A stretch of 27,229 nucleotides of DNA, from assembly GCA_022825185.1 (NCBI GenBank), contig JAJDYK010000200.1, positions 1 through 27,229 of the forward strand, read 5' to 3'. Under the pieces are notes generated by a model, which saw nothing but the letters and a program-made list of their open reading frames with translations, was not told where the DNA came from and made no database searches. Below, piece by piece: positions 15,530 to 24,895 of the stretch (position 1 is its first letter; the number at the start of each line of letters is the position of its first letter). The position numbers and the translations under genes were made by a program. The stretch comes from Candidatus Latescibacterota bacterium. Lineage in GTDB: Bacteria > Latescibacterota > UBA2968 > UBA8231.

Positions 15530-16871
15530 TCAAAACCGCAACGCAAACACCGTCCGCACCCCCGGTTCCGAGCGGGCAGAGATAGATCCCCGGTGGAGCC
15601 GCATGATCTGGCGGCACAGGCTCAGCCCAATGCCGGAGCCGTCCGGCTTGGTCGTGAAAAAGGGGATGAAGACCTTGCCGAGCGCCTCTTCGACAATGCC
15701 CGGCCCATTGTCCGCGACCTCGACGACGACCTTGTCGTGCGCCAGATGAGCAGTCAAGTCAACGCGAGCCCCAGCGCGGCCGGCCGTGGCTTCGCGGGCA
15801 TTGCTCAGCAGGTTGATGAGGATCTGCTCGACTTGCTCGGGGTCGGCAGTCAATTCGAGGCTGGGGGGATTGACCTCGGTGTGCAACTCGACTGCGGACT
15901 CGGCGAATTGGGGCCGCATTAGCTGCTCTACCCGGGCGAATAGACTGGCTACTGGGACAATCTCAAAGGACGGCGCTGGTACGCGGGTCAGGTCGCGGTA
16001 GGCTTCGACAAAGTGCAGCAGGCCCTCGCTGCGGCGCTGGATGGTGCTCACTGCGGTGCGGATGTCTTCGGTGGTCTCAGCATCGAGGGCGTCGTCTTTT
16101 AGCATTCCGTCCGCAGTGGCGGCCAGCGAAGCAATGGGGGTGATGGAGTTCATGATCTCGTGGGTGAGCACGCGGATCAGGTTTTGCCAAGCCTCCATTT
16201 CCTTTTCGTCGAGGTCGGGGCCAATGTCGTGGAGGGCCACTAGGGTGTGCTTGCGGTCGCCTATCTGGAAGACCGATGCGTGCAAGGCGAGTCGGACCTC
16301 TTCCAAACTCACTAGGTCTCGGCCCCCAGGACCGAGGCTTTGCAGGGTGGTGGTTAGGATGGGATTGACGCGGTTGAGATCGGCGATGCGGCCCAAGCGG
16401 GGCACCCCCAACAGGCGCTTGGCCGCGTTGTTGATCAGCGACACCTCACCAGCGTTGTCGAAGACGATCAAGCCGACGCCAATGTGCTGCACCACGGTTT
16501 GCAGGTAGCGCGCTTGTTCCTCCTTTTCGGCTCGCGCTTGGCGAAAGGCGTCGAGGACCTCGTTGAACGCGGTCTTGAGTTCGTCGAAAGAGGAGCCGAG
16601 GCCGCCGGTGACAAAGGTCTGCGAGAAATCGGCGTAGCGGATGGCGTTCAAAAAGCGCGTCAGATCGCGGTTGGTGCGCTCGACGTAGTAGATGAGGGCG
16701 TAGAGTTGGTAGAGCAGGACGAAGCCGACGACGATGGGGACGGCCAGATGATAGGTTCCTTCTGCTATTATGTAGAACAGTAGCCACAAGGTGGCACCGA
16801 GGAAGACGACGCGCAGCACGATACGCGTGCGGAAGGCGCGGGCTCCTTGCGCCAAGCGACGGAAAACGCCC

Positions 16872-16882
<11 letters not shown>
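15530..16882 (-). CDS. NtrY-like membrane sensor histidine kinase
   Basis: This 450-residue kinase has two N-terminal membrane segments (about 22-40 and 46-66) with very little periplasmic loop. A linker region with a PAS-like segment follows (about 125-220; GVGLIVFDNAGEVSLINNAAKRLLG). The HisKA H-box carries H241 (RVLTHEIMNSITPI), the N-box N361 (LINLLSNAREA), the G1 box is DNGPGI (391-396) and the G2 box is GSGIGL (415-420). The H-box form is that of NtrY-type partners of sigma-54 regulators. Its start lies inside the regulator gene (11-bp overlap) behind GGAG, so the two are co-translated. It should phosphorylate the adjacent NtrC-like regulator. The signal is unknown; a membrane or envelope cue fits the lack of a large sensor domain. 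Confidence 0.93.
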
Positions 16883-18248
<1,366 letters not shown>

Positions 18249-18262
18249 GGGATATGCTCCCT

Positions 18263-18333
18263 AGTGTACGCCAGCGGACAGTGGCACTGAGGCGGACAAG
18301 GAGGCGATTTGACTCATTTTATTGTTCCTCAAT
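18263..18333 (+). repeat. Diverged direct repeat, copy 1 (with palindromic head)
   Basis: It begins AGTGTACGCCAGCGGACAGT, an imperfect palindrome, and matches copy 2 (19243-19314) at 45 of 65 aligned positions after one single-base indel. It lies between the toxin gene and the regulator gene, and its far end encodes the last residues and stop codon of the PIN toxin. It could be a remnant of a mobile-element end or a duplicated regulatory segment. Confidence 0.7.
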
Positions 18334-18765
18334 TTGTTCCTCAATAAATTGCCTTTCTTCCCCACTCTCGAATGGGTCCAGAATTTCCACCCCGAATTGG
18401 GCAAAATCATCGACGTTGCGGGTCACGACGGTCAGTCTGTGAACCACGGCTGTCGCCGCGATTAGGGCGTCTTCCATCAAGGTGTCTGACCGCCGGTGCT
18501 TGAGCCGGGCCCACACTCGAAAGGCAGCCGCGTCCACCGACAATATGTTGTAGGAAGCGAGCACCTTGTCGAGCCAAGTTTCCAGTTCTTCGGCCTTGGT
18601 CGGATCCTGCTCACGGGTGATCTCGATACCTGCTTGGATTTCGCCCACAGTTACCGCGGAAAGGAAAAGCTGCTCGGCGGCTACGCCCGCTAGCCAAGTC
18701 AGGACGCCCTGATGAGGCTTGGGGCGGCGCAGTTCCGAAACGACATTGGTATCAAGAAGGTACAC
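18319..18765 (-). CDS. vapC: PIN-domain toxin, VapC/FitB-like
   Basis: This 148-residue PIN ribonuclease is of FitB type: D5 (YLLDTNVVSELRRP), E42 (VTVGEIQAGI), D99 (LMEDALIAATA) and a TRNVDDF motif (115-121) supply the metal-binding acidic residues. It starts with GTG four bases after the antitoxin stop. The normal fold ends near ILDPFE; the last residues (RQFIEEQIEEQ) look like an add-on, and the final few codons are encoded inside the direct repeat at 18263-18333. It is transcribed towards the regulator/kinase pair 70 bp away, so these genes may share a transcript. Confidence 0.9.
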   Translation of the reverse strand: MYLLDTNVVSELRRPKPHQGVLTWLAGVAAEQLFLSAVTVGEIQAGIEITREQDPTKAEELETWLDKVLASYNILSVDAAAFRVWARLKHRRSDTLMEDALIAATAVVHRLTVVTRNVDDFAQFGVEILDPFESGEERQFIEEQIEEQ

Positions 18766-18769
18766 CCTG

Positions 18770-19030
18770 CTACTCGAAGTTCAGCGACTTGCGGTGACGG
18801 CGTTTCTCACGCGGCGGCGTCAGGGTATCGGTCCGCGCTTCGGGCGCGAGTAGCAGCTCCTTGAGATCGGGCTTGGTCATCTGCTCTAATCGCCGCCACT
18901 GATCAATTGGGACCAGAACCGCCGCGGCTACTCCCCGTTTAGTCACGATTTGCGGCCCTTCGGCAAGGCTCGTTTCAAGGAGTGCGCTAAATCGCGCCTT
19001 CGCTTCCTGTACCTGCCATGTTTTGCTCAT
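18770..19030 (-). CDS. Phd/YefM-family antitoxin
   Basis: This 86-residue protein starts MSKTWQVQEAKARFSALLET, then GPQIVTKRGVAAAVLVPIDQW, the typical Phd/YefM N-terminal DNA-binding fold. The C-terminal part (LKELLLAPEARTDTLTPPRE) is the toxin-binding tail, ending with the basic KRRHRKSLNFE. The ATG at 19030 is chosen over a longer in-frame start at 19102 because GGAG lies five bases before it and the promoter/operator lies within the longer version. It forms an operon with the PIN toxin downstream. Confidence 0.92.
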   Translation of the reverse strand: MSKTWQVQEAKARFSALLETSLAEGPQIVTKRGVAAAVLVPIDQWRRLEQMTKPDLKELLLAPEARTDTLTPPREKRRHRKSLNFE

Positions 19031-19059
19031 ACGTTCTCCAAGCGTTTGTAGTTCATTCT

Positions 19060-19095
19060 GACTAGACTTATAACTAGTCCGTATCCTAAAGTCAA
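19060..19095 (-). promoter_or_regulatory. Promoter and operator of the Phd/FitB-like TA pair
   Basis: On the minus strand TTGACT (19090-19095) and TATAAG (19067-19072) are separated by exactly 17 bases, a good sigma-70-type promoter. The -10 lies in the 8-base spacer of an inverted repeat, GACTAG (19060-19065) and CTAGTC (19074-19079). A repressor on this palindrome would block the promoter, as expected for an autoregulated antitoxin. The antitoxin ATG lies 30 bases downstream. Confidence 0.72.
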
Positions 19096-19447
19096 TAATC
19101 ATCTAGCAGAGTCTTGTCTCCTGTTCAGAGTGCTGATGTACGCATCCCACAGAGCCTAGGGGGCGCGGTTGTGGGTCTGGATTGGGTGGACGCAGCCCGC
19201 AGATATGGGAAGCCTCTCTCAAGTGTACGCCAGCGGACACTAAGTGTATCACCAGCGGACAGTAGAACTGGGCCGATCAGAAGAGCGATTCAACGTATCT
19301 CATTGTTTTTCAATAATCTGTAAATATGGCACACATCTTGCTATTTCAGAGATGGGAGTTGCGAAGCGCATTGAGTCAGCATCGCGCACACGAATTGGAG
19401 TCGTTTCGCGGAGTAACACAACCAAGCCCTCGTCTCCTTTCGTCTCC
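19096..19447. other. Non-coding region upstream of exporter operon
   Basis: No credible gene is seen here. The region contains the tandem palindromic motifs and copy 2 of the direct repeat (19222-19314), AT-richer DNA after it, and a short duplicated motif (TCTCCTTTCGTCTCCTT, 19434-19450). Together with the -24/-12-like element that follows, it looks like the regulatory region of the ABC exporter operon. Confidence 0.55.
19222..19314 (+). repeat. Tandem palindromic motifs and direct repeat copy 2
   Basis: AGTGTACGCCAGCGGACACT (19222-19241) is an imperfect palindrome: nine of ten positions in each arm pair, except the sixth, and the centre is open. A one-base spacer follows, then the degenerate second unit AGTGTATCACCAGCGGACAG (from 19243). 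From the second unit on, the sequence is homologous to 18263-18333 for about 65 bases (45 identities). The tandem units about 200 bases upstream of a -24/-12-like promoter are where NtrC-type enhancer sites usually lie. Multiple terminal repeats are also a feature of some insertion sequences. Confidence 0.65.
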
Positions 19448-19464
19448 TTGGCATGACTACAGCG
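19448..19464 (+). promoter_or_regulatory. Sigma-54 (-24/-12) promoter candidate for the exporter operon
   Basis: TTGGCATGACTACAGCG carries the invariant GG (19450-19451) and GC (19462-19463) at the correct 10-base interval, with TTGGCA-G matching the -24 box well and CAGC instead of TTGC at -12. It ends 40 bases before the permease ATG. The nearby NtrC-like regulator and the palindromes upstream support it; it was matched by eye only. Confidence 0.5.
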
Positions 19465-19504
19465 AAACCAGACGAAAAGCAAACGCAAGGTAGGAGTAGA
19501 GACT

Positions 19505-21979
19505 ATGCGAATGATCGGCAATTACTTACAGATCGCCGTGCGGATACTGCGACGGCAAAAGCTGCTGAGTTTCATTGAAGTGTGCAGTCTATCGCTGGCC
19601 TTTGGCTTCTGCGTCTTGGCCTATGTGCTGGTGTCACACGAATGGAGCTATGACCGCTTTCACGAGAACGGGGAGCGCCTGTACCGGGTGGTGCTCAACG
19701 TCAAACCCTCGGACCAGGCTCTTAGAAAGGTGGGGGATTACACCCCGGTCGCCATGGCTGAGGCAATCCAAGACGCCGTGCCGCAAGTCGAGCAAACAGT
19801 CCGATTGAGTTCCGGTCAGAGCAAAGAACTGGAAAAGCGGCGAATCCGCGTACGGTTGGGCGATATGTGGAGTGCAGAGCCATTTTTGCTGGTCGATGAG
19901 AATTTCTTTGAGGTGTTCACCTTCCCCTTCGAAGCGGGCGATCCGCGGACGGCCCTAAAGGTAAAGGACGGCGTCGTCGTCAGCCGCGATTTCGCCCGCC
20001 GCTATTTCGGCGACGAGCCGGCAGTAGGGCGGGTGGTGCGGATCGATGTGGGGTGGCCCAAATATGAGCGCAAAGAATACACTATCCAGGCAGTGGTCGC
20101 CCCGCCACCGGAGAACTCGTCGATCCAGTTGAATATACTGTTGCCCTTTCATAACTCGGAACTGCTATGGCGCTGGATTGATGATTTCTGGGACCGGGAA
20201 AGTGTTCTGTTCGTCCAGTTGCGGGAGGACGCCAATGATGGCGACCTGAAGCGGGCCGAAGCGTTGATGCGGCAGTTGTATATTGAAAACGTACCCGAGT
20301 ACAGCGACATGCTAGCTAGCGTGGAGTTGCAGCCCCTATCGGCTCTGCACACAGATGCCGACGTAGAGCATCTCTCTGAATACGACGGCATAGTGCCGCC
20401 ACGCAACCTCTTGGAAACCTATATCGTCTTGGCCATCGCTGTACTCCTGCTGGCCGTAGCCCTAGTCAACTATGTCAACTTGGCCACGGCCCAAGCGAGT
20501 ACCCGCGGACTGGAAGTCGGTGTGCGCGTCGCCCTTGGTGCCACGCGCCCGCAACTGCCGGTGCAGTTCTGGATGGAGACGGTGATGGTGTGCGGCGTGT
20601 CGCTACTGCTTGGCTTGGCTCTCGGCGAGGCCCTGCTACCGGTCTTCAATGAACTCTTGGGCCAAGATCTGCATCTCGACTACACCGACCCTTACTTCAT
20701 CGTTGGTGGGCTGGTCCTGCTGGTGTTCGCCAGCCTACTAGCCGCCGCTTATCCGGGCCTGATTCTGGCGCGGACCAAGCCTAGCGAGGCGGTGCGTGGT
20801 ACCAGTTTGTTTAGTCACCGGTCGGTGTTGGGCAGTGCCTTAGTGGTGGTTCAGTTCGCCGCCTGTGCTGGGCTAGCGGGTACGAGCTTGGTAATGACTC
20901 GGCAGCTATATCACCTGCAGGCATTCGATCTGGGCTTTGCGGCTGACGATGTGCTGATGCTCAACGTTGATGAGTTGCCGGAGGGCGTCAACGACACGCA
21001 CCGGCAGCTACTCAAGGAGAAGTTGCTCGCCCATAGTGGAATCAAGTCGGTGGCTATGAGTGAAGAGCATTTCCTACGAACGGGAACGCCGTACCTACGA
21101 GAGACGGTATTACCCGGTGAGGATCGCAAGATCAGAGCGCAGTGCCTAAGGGTGGATCCACATTTTGTCAAGACGCTCGGCCTCCAACTCGTACAAGGCT
21201 CAGATTTGGGGTCAGACCGAGCGAACATTCTAGTCAATGAGACCTTTGTTGCCCGAGCCGGTTGGGATCAACCCCTTGGCCAAGTCGTGCAGTTTACTAA
21301 AGGACTAGGCCGTAAGATGCCGAACGGAGAAGGTCGCGTCGTAGGCGTGCTGAGCGACTATCACTTCTATTCGTTGAAAAGCGGCGTCGAACCGGGTGTG
21401 TTCTTGCACGATTACTACAACGACTATCACCGCATAAATGATCATGAGTTGCTCTTCATGCGCCTCGATCCCAAGGCGAGTAACGAGGTGACTGAATACA
21501 TCAAGCGCGAGTGGAAAGCCGTCGCCCCGGAAGACGTGCTGTATCTGTCGTGGCTCGAAGACCACCTAGCGGCGTACTACCGAGACGACCTAATCTGGCT
21601 ACGGGTAGTCGGCGGGTCGGCCTTCTTGGCCGTGCTCATTGCTGCGCTTGGGGCCTACGGCCTGACGGCGGTCACGGTGTCCCATCAGCGGCGCAATATC
21701 ACCTTCATGCGGGCCCTAGGTGCACAGGGTCGGCATGTGGCCAGTCTCTTGGCGCGGCGGCTGCTGTGGCTGGTGCTGGCTGGCTGCCTGCTGATAGGGC
21801 CCTTGGCGCACTTGGGCGTCGAGGAGTGGCTGAGCCACTTCTCACAGCGGATAGACGATGGCTGGGTGTTCCTAGGCTTGGGAAGTTTGGCCGCGGTGGC
21901 CACGGCCTGTGCGGGTGTGTTGTTGCACACAGTGATCCTTATGAGGGAACCGATCACCAAAGGCTTGCAGAGCGAGTAG
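19505..21979 (+). CDS. FtsX/MacB-type ABC exporter permease
   Basis: This 824-residue permease has the MacB_PCD plus two-FtsX layout. An N-terminal membrane segment (about 20-44) is followed by a long periplasmic domain, the first FtsX block (about 305-440; LVNYVNLATAQASTRGLEVGVRVALGATR) and a fourth-helix segment with a second periplasmic region. The C-terminal FtsX block (about 695-820) contains QRRNITFMRALGAQ. Proteins of this kind drive export or extraction of substrates from the inner membrane or periplasm with a separate ATPase. A GGAG site precedes the ATG by eight bases. It heads the operon permease-adaptor-ATPase-ATPase-permease, lying 41 bases after a -24/-12-like promoter. The protein is intact, unlike the second permease. 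The substrate is unknown. Confidence 0.92.
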   Translation: MRMIGNYLQIAVRILRRQKLLSFIEVCSLSLAFGFCVLAYVLVSHEWSYDRFHENGERLYRVVLNVKPSDQALRKVGDYTPVAMAEAIQDAVPQVEQTVRLSSGQSKELEKRRIRVRLGDMWSAEPFLLVDENFFEVFTFPFEAGDPRTALKVKDGVVVSRDFARRYFGDEPAVGRVVRIDVGWPKYERKEYTIQAVVAPPPENSSIQLNILLPFHNSELLWRWIDDFWDRESVLFVQLREDANDGDLKRAEALMRQLYIENVPEYSDMLASVELQPLSALHTDADVEHLSEYDGIVPPRNLLETYIVLAIAVLLLAVALVNYVNLATAQASTRGLEVGVRVALGATRPQLPVQFWMETVMVCGVSLLLGLALGEALLPVFNELLGQDLHLDYTDPYFIVGGLVLLVFASLLAAAYPGLILARTKPSEAVRGTSLFSHRSVLGSALVVVQFAACAGLAGTSLVMTRQLYHLQAFDLGFAADDVLMLNVDELPEGVNDTHRQLLKEKLLAHSGIKSVAMSEEHFLRTGTPYLRETVLPGEDRKIRAQCLRVDPHFVKTLGLQLVQGSDLGSDRANILVNETFVARAGWDQPLGQVVQFTKGLGRKMPNGEGRVVGVLSDYHFYSLKSGVEPGVFLHDYYNDYHRINDHELLFMRLDPKASNEVTEYIKREWKAVAPEDVLYLSWLEDHLAAYYRDDLIWLRVVGGSAFLAVLIAALGAYGLTAVTVSHQRRNITFMRALGAQGRHVASLLARRLLWLVLAGCLLIGPLAHLGVEEWLSHFSQRIDDGWVFLGLGSLAAVATACAGVLLHTVILMREPITKGLQSE

Positions 21980-22035
21980 GAAACCAGCGGAAAAGGAATC
22001 AATGAGGTTATAACAAGACAAGGACGCAATTAGCC

Positions 22036-23382
22036 ATGCCCGCAAATATCCAAGTTTTCTCTAAAAAGAACGAACCCGAATCCAGCCCTGATGGCACCCG
22101 CCTCGGCGGCGGCGTTGGCATGGACCGCAAAATCGAAAAGCCTCGGTTTACGCCCAAGCGCATCGCCATAGGCGCGACTGCTTTGCTGTTGGCCGGGCTA
22201 TTCGGATACGCTCTGCTCGCGGATTTCGGGGTGCGCAAGCTGAATGTTGATCGCGAGCGGCTGACGATTTCGACGGTCGAGTTCGGCCCGTTTCAGGAGT
22301 ACATCCCCGTGCGCGGCACAGTGCTGCCGCTGAATACCGTGTACCTCGACGCCCTAGAGAGCGGCCAAGTTGAGCAGGTGTTCGTCGAAGAGGGGGCCTC
22401 CGTGGCCGAGGGCGATCCGCTGCTGCGGCTTGCCAACCCCGATCTGGAATTAACCGTCCTGCAACAGGAAGCCGAGCTGGAGCGCAGCCGGGAGGCGTTG
22501 CGCAATGGCCGGCTGACTATGGAGCAAGACCTGCTGCGCTCGCGGAAAGAACTGATGGAGATCGAGTACCGGCTAGCTGTCGATAAGCGCAACTTCGAGC
22601 GCTACGAGAGCCTGTCGGCGGAAGATTTGACGGCCATCCTATCGCGACAGGAATACGAGCGGCTGCGCGACGAGTATCAGTACAGCATCCGCCGCATGGC
22701 CCTGACCCAAGAGACCCAGACTCAGGACTCGCTGCTGGCGGCGAGCAAGGTGGTACAGCTCGTCTCGGCTGTGGAGCGCATGGAACGCAACCTCGAAATC
22801 GTCCGCGGTCGGCTCGACAATCTGACGGTGCGGGCCCCCGTAGCCGGGCAGCTAACTACGCTGAAAGCGGAGGTCGGCGAGAGCAAGGGGACGGGTGTGA
22901 ATCTGGGCCAGATCGACATGATCGACGGCTTCAAGGTGCGCGCTGCCATTGACGAGCACTACATCGGTCGCGTGGGCCGGGGGCAGCGCGGTCAGTTCGA
23001 CAGCGACGACGAGTCATACAGCTTGGTGATCCGCAAGGTCTATCCAGAGGTAAAGGAGGGCCGCTTTCAGGTCGATCTGGTGTTTGAGGGAGAAGCTCCC
23101 GAGGGCATCCGGCGCGGCCAGACCCTGCACATCCGCTTGGAGTTGGGCGATCTGGATGAAGCAGTGCAAGTGGCGCGGGGCGGATTTTATCAGGCGACTG
23201 GGGGCCACTGGGCCTATGTGCTCGACGCGGCTGGCGACCGGGCCACGCGGCGCTCTATCGCCCTGGGCCGCCAGAATCCCCGGGTGTACGAAGTGCTGGA
23301 GGGGCTTGAGCCGGGAGAGCAGGTGATTACTTCGAGCTATGAGACTTTTGGCGAAGACATGGACGTGTTGGTGTTGCGCTAG
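22036..23382 (+). CDS. HlyD/RND-type periplasmic adaptor (membrane fusion protein)
   Basis: The ORF of 448 residues has one N-terminal membrane anchor (about 43-62). It then has a first lipoyl/barrel segment (VRGTVLPLNTVYLDALESGQVEQV...EGASVAEGDPLLRLANPD), a long coiled-coil hairpin (about 135-250, Glu/Arg/Leu rich) and the returning lipoyl strand (NLTVRAPVAGQLTTLKAEVGE). Beta-barrel and membrane-proximal domains end GEQVITSSYETFGEDMDV. It bridges the inner-membrane exporter to the outer membrane. Start choice is uncertain: the ATG at 22036 has AAGGA eleven bases upstream, whereas the in-frame ATG at 22120 (MDRKIEKPRFTPKRI) resembles the usual family N-terminus but has no clear ribosome-binding site. 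Confidence 0.9.
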   Translation: MPANIQVFSKKNEPESSPDGTRLGGGVGMDRKIEKPRFTPKRIAIGATALLLAGLFGYALLADFGVRKLNVDRERLTISTVEFGPFQEYIPVRGTVLPLNTVYLDALESGQVEQVFVEEGASVAEGDPLLRLANPDLELTVLQQEAELERSREALRNGRLTMEQDLLRSRKELMEIEYRLAVDKRNFERYESLSAEDLTAILSRQEYERLRDEYQYSIRRMALTQETQTQDSLLAASKVVQLVSAVERMERNLEIVRGRLDNLTVRAPVAGQLTTLKAEVGESKGTGVNLGQIDMIDGFKVRAAIDEHYIGRVGRGQRGQFDSDDESYSLVIRKVYPEVKEGRFQVDLVFEGEAPEGIRRGQTLHIRLELGDLDEAVQVARGGFYQATGGHWAYVLDAAGDRATRRSIALGRQNPRVYEVLEGLEPGEQVITSSYETFGEDMDVLVLR

Positions 23383-23409
23383 CAACGCCCTAACCAAGGA
23401 GAAAAAATC

Positions 23410-24144
23410 ATGACTGAGCAGACAGCGAACGCTGAAAACGGCCGCGCGCCTGTGATCCGCACCGTCGGGCTGCGCAAGCTATACACGACCGAGGAAGTCG
23501 AGACGACTGCCTTGGACAACGTCAACCTCGAAATCGCCGAAGGCGAATTTGCCGCCATCATGGGGCCGTCGGGCTGTGGCAAGTCAACGCTGCTCAACCT
23601 GCTCGGCTTGCTCGACAATCCGACCGAGGGGGAGTACTGGCTGTTGGACGAGGAGGTAGCGACCTACTCGGAGCGCCTGCGGGCGAATCTGCGCAAGGGG
23701 ACGATCGGCTTTGTCTTTCAGTCGTTCAACTTGATCAACGAATTGACCGTCCACGAGAACGTCGAGCTGCCCCTGCTCTACATGGGTATGCCGGCTACGG
23801 AGCGCAAGCAACGAGTGCGGTCGATCCTCGACCACATGCAGATCACCCACCGCGAGAAGCACTTCCCGCTCCAGCTTTCCGGCGGTCAGCAGCAGCGCGT
23901 GGCTGTGGCGCGGGCCTTGGTCGCGGAGCCGAAGCTGGTGTTGGCGGATGAGCCGACCGGCAATCTCGACTCGCGCCACGGCGACGAGGTCATGGAGATG
24001 CTCACCGAGATGAACCGCAACGGCACGACCGTGGTGATGGTGACGCACTCGCCGGCCTACGCCGACTTTGCGCACCGGATCATCCATCTGTTCGACGGCC
24101 GGATCGTGAGCGAGAACATCGAGCGGGACCAGGAAGCGTCGTGA
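23410..24144 (+). CDS. ABC transporter ATPase (MacB/LolD type), first copy
   Basis: This 244-residue nucleotide-binding protein has Walker A GPSGCGKST (52-60), Q-loop Q104 (FVFQSFNLI), signature LSGGQ (156-160), Walker B LVLADE (176-181) followed by PTGNLDS, and switch H213 (VTHS). ENVELPLLYMG in the helical domain is typical of the MacB/LolD/FtsE group, which energises FtsX-type permeases. An AAGGAG site precedes the ATG and the gene follows the adaptor by 27 bp. A second, clearly diverged ATPase comes next. Confidence 0.95.
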   Translation: MTEQTANAENGRAPVIRTVGLRKLYTTEEVETTALDNVNLEIAEGEFAAIMGPSGCGKSTLLNLLGLLDNPTEGEYWLLDEEVATYSERLRANLRKGTIGFVFQSFNLINELTVHENVELPLLYMGMPATERKQRVRSILDHMQITHREKHFPLQLSGGQQQRVAVARALVAEPKLVLADEPTGNLDSRHGDEVMEMLTEMNRNGTTVVMVTHSPAYADFAHRIIHLFDGRIVSENIERDQEAS

Positions 24145-24200
24145 GTGACGGACTAGGGCGATAAGCGGCGCACTGAGTAACCAAGACGCGGAGGCACATC

Positions 24201-24875
24201 ATGATCGAAATGCACGACATCGAAAAGTACCACCAATCCGGTCCTCGCAAGACCTACGTGTTGCGCTACGTCCACCTGAACGTCGCCGAGGGCGAGTTCG
24301 TGTCGATTATGGGGCCGAGCGGCGCGGGCAAATCGACGCTGTTGCACATCATGGGGATGCTCGATGAGCCGACGGCTGGGTCGTATCGGTTTCTCGGCGC
24401 AGAGGTGGGCGGAATGGGGGAGAAGGAGCGCACTGAGATCCATCGGCAGCACATTGGTTTTGTCTTCCAAGCCTATCACCTGATCGACGAGCAGACGGTG
24501 TACGAAAACTTGGAGATGCCGCTGCTCTACCAAAAGGTGAAAGGCTCCGAGCGCAAGGCGCGGGTGAGCGAGTTGCTCGACCGCTTCCAGATGGTGGCCA
24601 AAAAGGACCTATTCCCGCACCAGCTTTCCGGCGGCGAGCAGCAGCGCGTCGGCGTGGCCCGCGCCCTGATTGGTCAGCCGACGCTGATCCTCGCCGACGA
24701 GCCTACGGGCAACCTCAACTCCAAGCAGGGGGAAGAGGTGATGGACATGCTGCGGGAGCTGAACGACGAGGGCACGACGATTGTGCAGGTGACGCATTCG
24801 GAGAAGAACGCTGGCTACGGTAGCCGGGTAGTGCATCTGTTGGACGGCAAGATAGAGCAAGAGGGAAGGTACTAA
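24201..24875 (+). CDS. ABC transporter ATPase (MacB/LolD type), second copy
   Basis: This 224-residue ATPase has Walker A GPSGAGKST (38-46), Q90 (FVFQAYHLI), signature LSGGE (142-146), Walker B LILADE (162-167), PTGNLNS and switch H199. It shares the architecture of the preceding ATPase but differs throughout, so the pair is an old duplication or separate recruitment rather than a recent copy. It probably serves the permease that starts 20 bp downstream, while the first ATPase serves the first permease, although heterodimer formation cannot be excluded. Its stop codon lies within a tandem 18-19-bp duplication that also repeats the next gene's ribosome-binding site. Confidence 0.95.
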   Translation: MIEMHDIEKYHQSGPRKTYVLRYVHLNVAEGEFVSIMGPSGAGKSTLLHIMGMLDEPTAGSYRFLGAEVGGMGEKERTEIHRQHIGFVFQAYHLIDEQTVYENLEMPLLYQKVKGSERKARVSELLDRFQMVAKKDLFPHQLSGGEQQRVGVARALIGQPTLILADEPTGNLNSKQGEEVMDMLRELNDEGTTIVQVTHSEKNAGYGSRVVHLLDGKIEQEGRY

Positions 24876-24894
24876 CCAAGAGGGAGGTACTAAC
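24858..24894 (+). repeat. Tandem 19/18-bp duplication carrying stop codon and ribosome-binding site
   Basis: CAAGAGGGAAGGTACTAAC (24858-24876) is followed directly by CAAGAGGGAGGTACTAAC (24877-24894), which differs by one deleted A. The first unit supplies the last codons and TAA of the ATPase. The second places GGGAGG before the permease ATG at 24896. It looks like a recent slippage duplication. Confidence 0.85.
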
Positions 24895-24895
24895 C

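Noticed and set aside
19031..19102. 24-residue N-terminal extension of the second antitoxin
   Set aside because: The extension covers the promoter and operator; the ATG at 19030 has a properly spaced GGAG and the family-typical start.
19300..19521. 73-codon minus-strand ORF upstream of the exporter operon
   Set aside because: No ribosome-binding site or family signal; it overlaps the repeat, the sigma-54-like promoter and the permease start.
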